From Candidatus Mediterraneibacter surreyensis (GTDB lineage Bacteria > Bacillota > Clostridia > Lachnospirales > Lachnospiraceae), in NCBI GenBank assembly GCA_019118885.1, contig DWYB01000060.1:1-46893 (forward strand): DNA of 46,893 bases. The letters are read 5' to 3'. The position numbers and the translations under genes are program-made. Position 1 is the stretch's first letter. Every line of letters begins with the position of its first letter. The notes below the pieces were generated by a model that made no database searches, had not been told where the DNA came from, and saw only the letters and a program-made list of their open reading frames with translations. Of this stretch, positions 18,989 to 26,803 are shown piece after piece.

Positions 18989-19870
18989 ATGGCGATTTGG
19001 ACGTCAAATAGAAAAGAATCAGACAAAAATACAGATCAGTCCCACAAGAAACAGGAGGAGAGGCTTGACTATCTTCTCCATGAGTTCAAGGAGGATTCCG
19101 TTCAGTACAGAGATCTGGAAACCGGGGATGACTATGACGAAAAACGGAAATATCTCCGGTCTCTTATGAATATCCGCATGCCGGGACCGATGGATGAGAA
19201 TGTGGTGAGGGTTCAGGATGAATTCCTTGCCGAAGAGGCGAGAGAAAAAGGAATTGTGGAGCTTAAGGATATAACCACAGCGGCGGAACAATACGGAAGC
19301 AGCCATCCTCATGCGGATAAGATTTCTGTCTGGCAGGGGGATATCACCAGACTGCATGTGGGAGCCATCGTCAATGCGGCGAACTCCCAGATGCTGGGGT
19401 GTTTCGTGCCATGTCACGGATGCATTGACAATGCCATCCACAGCGCGGCGGGAATTGAACTGCGTGAAGCGTGCAGTCATTATATGAACCGGAAGCGGAT
19501 GCAGTACGGCCGCCGTTATGAGGAGCCCACAGGGCAGGCGGCCCTGACAGAAGGATATAATCTCCCCGCAGAATATGTGATCCACACAGTGGGTCCGATC
19601 GTGGGAGGATATCTGGATCAGAAGTTGAGGAATGACTTAAAGAACTGCTATCTGAATGTATTGAAATGCTGTGTGGAACATAAGATCCGCTCCGTGGCAT
19701 TCTGCTGCATCAGTACAGGAGAATTTCATTTCCCAAATGATGAGGCGGCGAAGATCGCGGTGAAGACTGTGATGGAATTCTTAAATGAGCACAGTGGGGA
19801 GTTTGACAGAGTTATTTTTAATGTATTCAAAGATATAGATAAAGAACTGTATGAGAACGAACTGAGATAA
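18989..19870 (+). CDS. Zinc-type macrodomain protein, probable protein-ADP-ribose hydrolase
   Basis: A 293-residue protein. Residues 1-110 form a charged N-terminal helical region; the macrodomain runs from about 112. It shows QGDITRLHVGAIVNAANS (NAAN at 129-132) and GCFVPCHGCIDNAIH at 137-151, the cysteine/histidine signature of the zinc-containing macrodomains of Firmicutes that remove mono-ADP-ribose from proteins, plus the late CISTGEFHFP loop. In streptococci and staphylococci such enzymes are encoded beside class M sirtuins that attach ADP-ribose. Here the sirtuin lies two genes downstream, supporting an add/remove pair. The start follows GGAGGCGGAGG. Confidence 0.9.
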   Translation: MAIWTSNRKESDKNTDQSHKKQEERLDYLLHEFKEDSVQYRDLETGDDYDEKRKYLRSLMNIRMPGPMDENVVRVQDEFLAEEAREKGIVELKDITTAAEQYGSSHPHADKISVWQGDITRLHVGAIVNAANSQMLGCFVPCHGCIDNAIHSAAGIELREACSHYMNRKRMQYGRRYEEPTGQAALTEGYNLPAEYVIHTVGPIVGGYLDQKLRNDLKNCYLNVLKCCVEHKIRSVAFCCISTGEFHFPNDEAAKIAVKTVMEFLNEHSGEFDRVIFNVFKDIDKELYENELR

Positions 19871-19912
19871 CACGGCATACAGCTGCTGATCGTGGAAAGG
19901 AGATTGAGATTT

Positions 19913-20356
19913 ATGCAGATATCAAGCAGATTTACCATTGCGATCCATATGCTGACATGTATGGAGACGTTTAAAGAGGAATATAAGATAACCAGTGATT
20001 TTCTAGCTTCCAGCATCAATGTGAATCCTGTCATCATCCGCCGGATCCTGTCCCAGCTGAAAGACGCGGGGCTGATCGAGGTAAAGAGAGGAACAGGCGG
20101 GGCTGCCATCATACAGCCGCCGGAGAAGATCACGTTTCTGGATGTCTACCGGGCTGTGGAATGCATAGAGGAGAATACGCTGTTTCATTTCCATGAGAAC
20201 CCGAATCCGGACTGTCCGGTAGGGAGAAATATCCACAATATACTGGATGACAAGCTGATCCGGGTGCAGGAAGCGATGGAGCGGGAATTAAAGGCTATCA
20301 CGCTGGCGGATGTGATGGATGATCTGGAAAAAATCCTGAGAGGAGGAAAGCAATAA
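19913..20356 (+). CDS. Rrf2 family transcriptional regulator
   Basis: A 147-residue Rrf2 regulator. The N-terminal winged helix-turn-helix is clear (MQISSRFTIAIHMLTCM, then VNPVIIRRILSQLKDAGLI with the wing VKRGTGGA). The C-terminal part has a single cysteine in NPDCPVGRNI rather than the three spaced cysteines that hold an Fe-S cluster in IscR, so it resembles YwnA-type members. The start at 19913 has AAGGAG about ten bases upstream; an upstream in-frame start at 19892 is less likely. It sits between macrodomain and sirtuin genes and its last base overlaps the sirtuin ATG. It probably controls this operon. Confidence 0.88.
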   Translation: MQISSRFTIAIHMLTCMETFKEEYKITSDFLASSINVNPVIIRRILSQLKDAGLIEVKRGTGGAAIIQPPEKITFLDVYRAVECIEENTLFHFHENPNPDCPVGRNIHNILDDKLIRVQEAMERELKAITLADVMDDLEKILRGGKQ

Positions 20357-21225
20357 TGTTTTCCGGGCTGTTTAAGCAGAAAAAAACAGAGACATATAAC
20401 GATAAGATTGCCCGTCTGAAAGAGGCTCTTGAGGAGGCGGACGTTGTACTCGTCGGCGCGGGAGCAGGTCTTTCCACATCGGCAGGTTTTGTATATGACG
20501 GGGAACGTTTTCAGAAATATTTCGGGGACTTTAAAGAAAAATACGGTTTTCAGGATATGTATTCCGGCGGATTTTATCCTTATGATACACTGGAAGAACA
20601 CTGGGCGTACTGGAGCCGCTATATCTGGATCAACCGTTATGCAGACGCCCCGAAACCGGTATATGACGAGCTGTTTGAACTTGTAAAGGATAAAGATTAT
20701 TTCGTCCTGACGACTAATGTAGACCACTGTTTCCAGAAAGCAGGATTTGACAAGAAAAGGCTTTTCTATACGCAGGGAGATTACGGACTGTTCCAGTGCT
20801 CGGAACCGTGCTGCCAGAAGACATGGGATAACGAAGATACGGTCAGGCAGATGGTGGAGCAGCAGAAGGATATGCGTATTCCGTCTGAACTGGTGCCGCA
20901 TTGTCCGAACTGCGGAAAACCCATGTCCATGAACCTTCGGGCCGACGATACATTTGTGCAGGATGAGGGATGGTACGCCGCGTCAGAGCGGTATTCAGAA
21001 TTTGTGAGACGGCATCAGGGCATGAAAACGCTCTATCTGGAGCTGGGAGTAGGGTATAATACACCCGGTATCATCAAGTATCCATTCTGGCAGGCGACAT
21101 ATCGGGATCCGAAGGCAACATATGCATGCATCAATTACGGGGATGCGGCGGCGCCGAAAGAGATTGCGGAGCGGTCGATCTGTATAGATGGGGATATTGG
21201 AGAAGTTCTGGAGAAAATCAGATAG
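20356..21225 (+). CDS. Class M-like sirtuin (SIR2 family, probable protein ADP-ribosyltransferase)
   Basis: A 289-residue SIR2 protein. The NAD-binding loop reads GAGAGLSTSAGF (34-45) rather than the deacetylase GAGxSxxSGIPDFR. TTNVDHCFQKAG (119-130) matches the T-Q-N-I-D region, and at the position of the catalytic histidine the sequence is FYTQGDYG, with Gln140. Replacement of that histidine by Gln is typical of class M sirtuins (SirTM), which ADP-ribosylate rather than deacetylate. A zinc-ribbon-like set follows: CSEPCC and CPNCGKPM. Unlike known SirTM operons, no GcvH-L or lipoate ligase gene is adjacent. It starts on a TAATG overlap with the Rrf2 gene and has AGGAGG upstream. Confidence 0.88.
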   Translation: MFSGLFKQKKTETYNDKIARLKEALEEADVVLVGAGAGLSTSAGFVYDGERFQKYFGDFKEKYGFQDMYSGGFYPYDTLEEHWAYWSRYIWINRYADAPKPVYDELFELVKDKDYFVLTTNVDHCFQKAGFDKKRLFYTQGDYGLFQCSEPCCQKTWDNEDTVRQMVEQQKDMRIPSELVPHCPNCGKPMSMNLRADDTFVQDEGWYAASERYSEFVRRHQGMKTLYLELGVGYNTPGIIKYPFWQATYRDPKATYACINYGDAAAPKEIAERSICIDGDIGEVLEKIR

Positions 21226-21240
21226 AAGGAGCGTGAATAT

Positions 21241-22116
21241 ATGCATGACATCTGGAATCCGTGGCACGGCTGCAGGAAGTGCTCGGAGGGGTGCGAAAAC
21301 TGTTATATGTATTTCCTCGACCGGATGCGGGAGCAGGATGGAAGCCGGATCTACCGGACGAAGAACGGATTCCGCTATCCGCTGTCTAAGGACCGGCAGG
21401 GAAAATACAAGGTAAAAAGCGGGGAGATGATCCGGGTCTGCATGACCTCGGATTTTTTTCTTGAAGAGGCGGATCCGTGGAGAAACGAGGCATGGTCAGT
21501 CATGCGGGAGAGAAAAGATGTGAAGTTTTTTCTTCTGACGAAGCGTCCGGAACGTGTATCCTCCTGCCTGCCCTATGACTGGGGAGAAGGATGGCAGAAC
21601 GTATTCTTCAATGTGACCTGCGAGAACCAGAGGCGGGCGGATGAGAGAATCCCGCTCCTGTTTGAGCTTCCATTTAAGCATAAGGGAATTATGACAGCTC
21701 CGCTGATCGGCCCGGTAGATATCGGTAAATATCTGGCGAAAGGGCAGATTGAGCAGGTGATATGTGGCGGTGAGAATTATGACGGGTCTCGGCTGTGCCG
21801 CTATGAGTGGGTGAAGCTCTTAAGTGACCAGTGCAGAAAATACGACGTTACGTTTAATTTTATCGAGACGGGAACCTGTTTCGCGGTCGGAGAAAAGGTA
21901 TACCGTATTCCGGATAAGCGGACACAGTCCCGGCAGGCGTTCAGGTCTGGGCTGAATTATAAAGGGAAAGAGATCCATTTCCACCTGACGGATGAATGGG
22001 GATACGACATCCCTGAGGAAGAACTCTACGTTCCCCATTATCATCCGGTTACATGTACGGAATGTTCCAACCGTCTGACGTGCAACGGATGTTCGGACTG
22101 CGGGAAGTGCGGGTAA
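21241..22116 (+). CDS. DUF5131 (phage Gp37/Gp68-like) protein with cysteine-rich ends
   Basis: A 291-residue protein of the DUF5131 family, also called phage Gp37/Gp68-like. The N-terminus reads IWNPWHGCRKCSEGCENCY with cysteines at 11, 14, 18 and 21, a cluster-binding-like set reminiscent of radical SAM proteins. The middle has FFLLTKRPER and LIGPVDIGKYL, family features. The last 20 residues carry six further cysteines (272, 275, 281, 284, 287, 290), suggesting a second metal or Fe-S site. It starts 15 bases after the sirtuin gene with AAGGAGCG upstream, so it is the fourth gene of the operon. Its chemistry is unknown to me; a link to ADP-ribosylation is inferred from position only. Confidence 0.82.
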   Translation: MHDIWNPWHGCRKCSEGCENCYMYFLDRMREQDGSRIYRTKNGFRYPLSKDRQGKYKVKSGEMIRVCMTSDFFLEEADPWRNEAWSVMRERKDVKFFLLTKRPERVSSCLPYDWGEGWQNVFFNVTCENQRRADERIPLLFELPFKHKGIMTAPLIGPVDIGKYLAKGQIEQVICGGENYDGSRLCRYEWVKLLSDQCRKYDVTFNFIETGTCFAVGEKVYRIPDKRTQSRQAFRSGLNYKGKEIHFHLTDEWGYDIPEEELYVPHYHPVTCTECSNRLTCNGCSDCGKCG

Positions 22117-22238
22117 GCAGATACACCATCTTGCAAGGAAAGGACATCTGCTGAAAAAGAGATTAAAAAATATCAGGTTGAATGTACGGGAATACAGTGA
22201 TAATCTATTAGAAGCGACGTTTTTGGAGGGGTAAAGAT

Positions 22239-23039
22239 ATGCAGACTAGATCAAAGATGCTGAAAAAAGCTTTTACCACTGCATTCCCTTATACAATACC
22301 GATCTTTGCCGGATTCTGGTTTCTTGGGATTACATACGGCATTTATATGAATGTTTCAGGATTCAGTTTCTGGTATCCGATGCTGATGAGCATTACCATA
22401 TTTGCGGGATCCATAGAGTTTGTGACTGTCAATATGCTACTGGGGGCGTTTAATCCGCTGCAGGCTTTTGCCATGACTCTGATGATCAATGCGAGGCATC
22501 TGTTCTATGGGATTTCCATGCTGGACAAGTTCCGTGGCGTGGGACGCAAGAAATTCTATCTGATCTTCGGAATGTGTGACGAGAGCTTTTCCATAAACTA
22601 TACCGCGGATATTCCGGAAGATGTTGACCGGGGATGGTTTATGTTTTTTGTTACGCTTCTGAACCATTTTTACTGGTTCTCAGGCGCGACGCTTGGAGGA
22701 ATCTTCGGTTCGCTGATCCATTTCAACACGGAAGGGCTGGAATTTGTTATGACTGCTATGTTCGTGGTAATTTTTATGGAGCAGTGGCTCAAAGAAAAGA
22801 ATCATACGAGTTCGATTCTGGGGCTTATTATTTCACTTATCTGCCTTATTGCTTTCGGAGCGGATAACTTTATCATACCGGCGATGCTGGCGATCCTTGC
22901 GGTGCTGTCACTGCTGAGAAGACCGCTTGAAGCCGGCGGGGCAGCAGATGACGACAACGGGAACAGTGCTGATTCAGATGGTTCCGGACAGCACAGAATG
23001 GAAATCGGTGAATCCGGGAGAGGAGGAGAGGCACAGTGA
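22239..23039 (+). CDS. azlC: AzlC-family branched-chain amino acid exporter subunit
   Basis: A 266-residue membrane protein of the AzlC family. AzlC with AzlD exports branched-chain amino acids and analogues. The sequence shows the conserved early [21 protein letters not shown], the segment [15 protein letters not shown] and [14 protein letters not shown]. About seven helices are predicted. The last 35 residues are polar and rich in D, S and G, an unusual tail. GGAGGGG precedes the ATG by eight bases. The stop overlaps the GTG start of azlD by four bases (GTGA). Confidence 0.92.
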   Translation: MQTRSKMLKKAFTTAFPYTIPIFAGFWFLGITYGIYMNVSGFSFWYPMLMSITIFAGSIEFVTVNMLLGAFNPLQAFAMTLMINARHLFYGISMLDKFRGVGRKKFYLIFGMCDESFSINYTADIPEDVDRGWFMFFVTLLNHFYWFSGATLGGIFGSLIHFNTEGLEFVMTAMFVVIFMEQWLKEKNHTSSILGLIISLICLIAFGADNFIIPAMLAILAVLSLLRRPLEAGGAADDDNGNSADSDGSGQHRMEIGESGRGGEAQ

Positions 23040-23362
23040 CTTTGACACAACAGATCATAACAGTTGCAATGGTAGTGCTCGGCACGGCGGTGCCCCGCTT
23101 TCTGCCCTTTCTTATCTTCCCGGCAGGGAAGCAGACGCCGAAATATGTACAGTATCTTGGGAAAGTGCTTCCGGCAGCAGTGTTCGGCCTGCTGGTCATC
23201 TACTGTCTGAAGGATGTGAGCGTTTTTACCGGAAGCCACGGCATACCGGAGCTGATCTCGATCATACTTGTGATCCTGCTCCATGTGTGGAAACGGCAGA
23301 TGCTCCTGTCTATTGCAGGAGGGACGGTGTGCTATATGCTGCTTGTGCAGATGGTGTTTTGA
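23036..23362 (+). CDS. azlD: AzlD-family branched-chain amino acid exporter subunit
   Basis: A 108-residue membrane protein of the AzlD family, small partner of AzlC. Four hydrophobic helices are visible; the segment [16 protein letters not shown] is characteristic, with the arginine-proline in the first loop. It starts at GTG 23036 inside the end of azlC, with GGAGGAGAGG upstream, so translation is coupled. Confidence 0.92.
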   Translation: MTLTQQIITVAMVVLGTAVPRFLPFLIFPAGKQTPKYVQYLGKVLPAAVFGLLVIYCLKDVSVFTGSHGIPELISIILVILLHVWKRQMLLSIAGGTVCYMLLVQMVF

Positions 23363-23404
23363 TTAGCATTTTAATAATTTCAAAGAAAAAAGAATAAGGT
23401 GCGG

Positions 23405-23615
23405 ATGCTTCAGCTGAGTCTGAAAGTCATTACGTATATTATTGCCCTCGTTTCTTCTGCGATGTCTATGGTCAACGCAGTGTACGAGGGCGTTTTTTAT
23501 CAGAATCACAGGATAGATGAGCCGCTCTGCGTGGTTAGATATCGAGGATGTCTACGACCTGATCCTGGAGGGAGTTTCTGTGTTGCAGGGTAAGCGTTTA
23601 CCTAAAGAAAGTTAG
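23405..23615 (+). pseudogene. Small frameshifted reading frame, possibly a gene remnant
   Basis: From ATG 23405 a frame reads a hydrophobic helix (VITYIIALVSSAMSM) then VYEGVFYQNHRIDEP. At about 23523 the sensible continuation moves to another frame, giving AWLDIEDVYDLILEGVSV and a TAG at 23613-23615. The second part could instead be a 32-residue ORF from ATG 23517. I do not recognise a family. GCCCTCGT (23444-23451) and ACGAGGGC (23484-23491), followed by GTTTTTT, could also make this a terminator region for azlCD. The rest of the 377-base gap to the binding-protein gene is AT-rich promoter DNA. Confidence 0.25.
23589..23602. promoter_or_regulatory. LacI/CcpA-type operator (cre-like)
   Basis: GGTAAGCGTTTACC is a near-palindrome with the central CG typical of LacI-family and CcpA operators. 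It lies about 140 bases before the binding-protein gene of a sugar locus that also encodes a LacI regulator. Which protein binds is unknown. Confidence 0.55.
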
Positions 23616-23738
23616 CAAAATCACTAAAAAATATTGTTAGATATATGGTTTTATGTTAAAAAGTACATAAATAATATCTGATATATATCTGATAAAAAAG
23701 TAACAGGAAAATATTTTACACGGTCAGGAGGAAACAGG

Positions 23739-24995
23739 ATGAAAAAGAGAATAGCATTACTTCTGTGTACTACAATGGCAATAGGCATGCTGTCGGGGTG
23801 CGGTGGAAATAATAACGCTAATAATACGGCAGACGGGAATTCGGACGATAAGAAGTCAGGTGAGACCCAGGAAATCAGTATTTGGCATGATGGCGATGAG
23901 GCGATTATGCAGGTCATACAGGATCAGGTGAATGAGGAACTTAATGGAGAAAATATCACTGTAAAGTTTGAGAAGAAGACCGGACTTACAGATCAGATCA
24001 AATTATATGGAAATGACTCGGAAAATGGGCCGGATATGTATATGTACGCGCATGATTCTCTTGGAACTTTTGTGGAAATGGGTGTCCTTTCACCGATCAC
24101 AGATGTAGTCGGCGAGGATGCGTATCAGAACATGCTGCCGATGACATTGGAGGCCGGACAATATAAAGGAGAACAGTATTTGCTGCCCATATATTATGAA
24201 ACACTGCTTTTTATGTATAATAAAGATCTTTGGGAAGGTGAAGTCCCCAATACGACGGAAGAACTTTACGAATATATGACCGCACATACAGATACGGATG
24301 CAGGTACATATGCTTTGGTCAATCAGCACTCTACGGCTTATAATGTGGCTCCTGTGATCAATGGATTTGGCGGATATATCATTGATGAAAATGCAAAGCC
24401 GGGATTGAATAACGAAAAGACGAAAGAAGCAATCGAGTATAACAAAAAATTTGCGGATCTGGAGGCGGATGGAGATTACAATACAATTACCACACTTTTT
24501 AATGAAGGGAAAGCGGCCGCAATTATCGGAGGACCATGGCTGGTGTCTGGAATCAAGGATGCCGGGATAGATTTGGGAATTAAATCTCTTGCTGAATTTG
24601 AACTGCCGAATGGAAATACACTGAAGCCTTATTCCGGTGTACAGGGGATTGGCGTGATGAAACATGCGGCAGAGTCAAAGAAAGATGCGTTAGAAAAGGT
24701 ATTTACAGCGTTGGCAGATCCCAAAGTTGGTATTGCGCTTGCTGAGCAGTCAAATTGTGCTCCGGCAAATCAGCTCTCCTATGAGGATGAAGCGGTTGCG
24801 GAAAATGAAATGATCACTGCCATGAAATCTACTGCGGAAGTGGCAATTCCGATGCCAAATATCCCGGAAATGAGCGTGATGTGGGGACCGGCGGAATCAC
24901 TTTTGGCGGCTGTTAATAAATCAGGAGAAGATATTGACGCAGCGGCGGATCAGTATCAGCAGGAAGCAGAAACAGCGATTGCTGATATGCAATAA
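23739..24995 (+). CDS. Sugar ABC transporter binding lipoprotein, MalE-like
   Basis: A 418-residue family 1 extracellular solute-binding protein. The N-terminus is a lipoprotein signal with lipobox LSGC (Cys at about residue 22), followed by a flexible N/D/G-rich linker; the mature protein is anchored outside the membrane. The MalE-like fold shows ISIWHDGDEA near the start and EGKAAAIIGGPWLVSGIKDAG, the latter typical of maltodextrin-binding proteins. With two permeases and a GH13 enzyme downstream, the ligand is probably a maltodextrin or related alpha-glucan. AGGAGG precedes the ATG. No ATPase gene is in the operon, so a shared MsmX-like ATPase must serve it. Confidence 0.92.
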   Translation: MKKRIALLLCTTMAIGMLSGCGGNNNANNTADGNSDDKKSGETQEISIWHDGDEAIMQVIQDQVNEELNGENITVKFEKKTGLTDQIKLYGNDSENGPDMYMYAHDSLGTFVEMGVLSPITDVVGEDAYQNMLPMTLEAGQYKGEQYLLPIYYETLLFMYNKDLWEGEVPNTTEELYEYMTAHTDTDAGTYALVNQHSTAYNVAPVINGFGGYIIDENAKPGLNNEKTKEAIEYNKKFADLEADGDYNTITTLFNEGKAAAIIGGPWLVSGIKDAGIDLGIKSLAEFELPNGNTLKPYSGVQGIGVMKHAAESKKDALEKVFTALADPKVGIALAEQSNCAPANQLSYEDEAVAENEMITAMKSTAEVAIPMPNIPEMSVMWGPAESLLAAVNKSGEDIDAAADQYQQEAETAIADMQ

Positions 24996-25006
24996 CGAAA
25001 ATGTGG

Positions 25007-25052
25007 AGGAAGGCTGCAAGGCGGGAACAGCTGCCTTTTGGCCTTCCTTTTT
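25007..25052 (+). terminator. Attenuator-like hairpin between binding-protein and permease genes
   Basis: AGGAAGGC (25007-25014) pairs with GCCTTCCT (25041-25048), with an inner AAGGC/GCCTT stem, followed by T-run. Such partial terminators commonly let the binding protein be made in excess over the permeases. Confidence 0.7.
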
Positions 25053-25073
25053 GCAAGATGAGGAGATATAGCA

Positions 25074-25958
25074 ATGAAGAAGAAAAATAGATTCCTTCCA
25101 TGGAAATACGGAATGCCGGCATTGATCCTGGTGGGGATAATCGTAGTATTCCCTATTCTTTACACGGGATATATTTCTTTGACGAATATGAATATGTATC
25201 ACTGGAACGACTATCGTATTATCGGACTGGAGAATTTTCAGAGGGCACTGACAAAAGTAGATTCAGGGTTTCTTTCTGCACTGGTAACTACGATTGTCTG
25301 GACCGTTTTGAATATGGTAATACAGATTGTAGTGGCATATTTCCTTGCGCTTGGGCTGAATGTAAAAGGGTTAAGGCTGGCAAGAGTATATAAAACACTT
25401 CTGATGTTTCCATGGGCTATGCCGGCATATGTATCAATTTTGTTATGGCGAGTCGGCATGTTTAATACAGAGTTTGGATTTCTTAATAAATTGTTGTCTG
25501 CAATGGGAATGCAAAAGTTGAATTTCCTGTCGGAGAATGTTCCTGCGTTTATTTCTTGTATGGTTCTGAATCTGTGGATGGCGCTCCCCTTTATGATCAT
25601 GATGATGGACAGCGCCTTACAAAGTGTGGATAAGAGTTATTATGAAAGCGCAAAACTTGATGGGGCAGGATTTTGGACGCAGAATTGGTACATTACAATA
25701 CCGGCTGTTAAACCGGTTCTTGCTCCGGCTATTATTATGACAACTTTTACAACATTTAAACAGTTTGATATTGTATATCTGTTGACAATGCAGAAAGGAT
25801 CTCTTTCAGGGGCTACACTCCAAACAGTGATTACTTATGCTCACCAAAATGCTTTTGTGTCCAATAATTATGGGTTGTCTTCTGCAGTATCGATTATTAT
25901 CTTTTTGTTTATTATTGTATTTTCTGTTTTTACAAATAAGGGGGTGAAAGATGCATGA
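25074..25958 (+). CDS. Sugar ABC transporter permease, MalF-like
   Basis: A 294-residue inner-membrane permease with six main helices. The ATPase-coupling EAA motif reads YYESAKLDGAGFWTQNWYIT, ending in IPAVKP, near residue 190-210. It lacks the long extra loop of E. coli MalF, as is usual in Firmicutes. It follows GAGGAG and overlaps the next permease by four bases (ATGA). Confidence 0.92.
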   Translation: MKKKNRFLPWKYGMPALILVGIIVVFPILYTGYISLTNMNMYHWNDYRIIGLENFQRALTKVDSGFLSALVTTIVWTVLNMVIQIVVAYFLALGLNVKGLRLARVYKTLLMFPWAMPAYVSILLWRVGMFNTEFGFLNKLLSAMGMQKLNFLSENVPAFISCMVLNLWMALPFMIMMMDSALQSVDKSYYESAKLDGAGFWTQNWYITIPAVKPVLAPAIIMTTFTTFKQFDIVYLLTMQKGSLSGATLQTVITYAHQNAFVSNNYGLSSAVSIIIFLFIIVFSVFTNKGVKDA

Positions 25959-26803
25959 AGCACTGGAAAAAGGTGAAGTACTTTAGCGGGCTTACTATAT
26001 TAAATATATTTTTTATTATAATCTGTCTGGTGACTCTGACGCCTATTCTCTATGCCCTGACTCTTTCGTTCAGCGGATCCGGCGGAGCGTTAAACTCAGG
26101 ATTGTCTTTTATCCCGGAAACGCCAACATTGGAGAACTACCGGGTAATCCTGGTAGATGAGCCCTTTTTGCTTTGGTTGAAAAACTCTGTAATACTTAGT
26201 GTGGGAACAATGGTAGTTGCAATGGGAACGGCTGTAACAGCGGCATACGCTTTCTCCAGATACAGGTTTCGTGGGAGAAAAGCTGTACTCCAGGTTCTGC
26301 TGATCTTAAATGCTTTCCCGCAGATTTTGTCCATGTTTGCCATTTTTCGCCTGTTCCGGACATTTCATTTATTGAATTCATATATCGGACTTATCATTGT
26401 TTATGCCGGAAGTATGTGTATATTCAGTATATGGAATATGAAAGGGTATTTTGATACGATACCAGTGGAGATAGAAGAAGCGGCACAAATCGACGGAGCC
26501 AGCGGAAAACAGATTCTGACAAGGATTGTTTTGCCTTTGGCGAGACCGGCGATAATCGTTACCGCAGTAATGGTATTGATTTATGTATGGAATGAGTATC
26601 TGTTTTCGACTACATTTATGATGAACGAAAACAGCTACACTTTGGCAGGCGGTCTGTATCAGTTACAGTCTAATGATTACAGCAGAAGCTGGCCTTTATT
26701 TTCAGCAGCGTCTATTCTTGTATCCATCCCTATTCTGATTATATTCTTCTGTATACAGAAATATATGGTGTCAGGGCTCACAGCAGGAGGTGTGAAAGGA
26801 TGA
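25955..26803 (+). CDS. Sugar ABC transporter permease, MalG-like
   Basis: A 282-residue permease, the second half of the membrane channel. The EAA motif is EIEEAAQIDGASGKQILTRI followed by VLPLARPAI, and the C-terminus VSGLTAGGVKG is the typical MalG end. Four-base overlaps with both neighbours point to tight translational coupling. Confidence 0.93.
   Translation: MKHWKKVKYFSGLTILNIFFIIICLVTLTPILYALTLSFSGSGGALNSGLSFIPETPTLENYRVILVDEPFLLWLKNSVILSVGTMVVAMGTAVTAAYAFSRYRFRGRKAVLQVLLILNAFPQILSMFAIFRLFRTFHLLNSYIGLIIVYAGSMCIFSIWNMKGYFDTIPVEIEEAAQIDGASGKQILTRIVLPLARPAIIVTAVMVLIYVWNEYLFSTTFMMNENSYTLAGGLYQLQSNDYSRSWPLFSAASILVSIPILIIFFCIQKYMVSGLTAGGVKG

Noticed and set aside
22117-22160. AGCAGAT/ATCTGCT hairpin after the DUF5131 gene as a terminator
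   Set aside because: Only seven pairs with a loop of over 20 bases and followed by A-rich rather than T-rich sequence.
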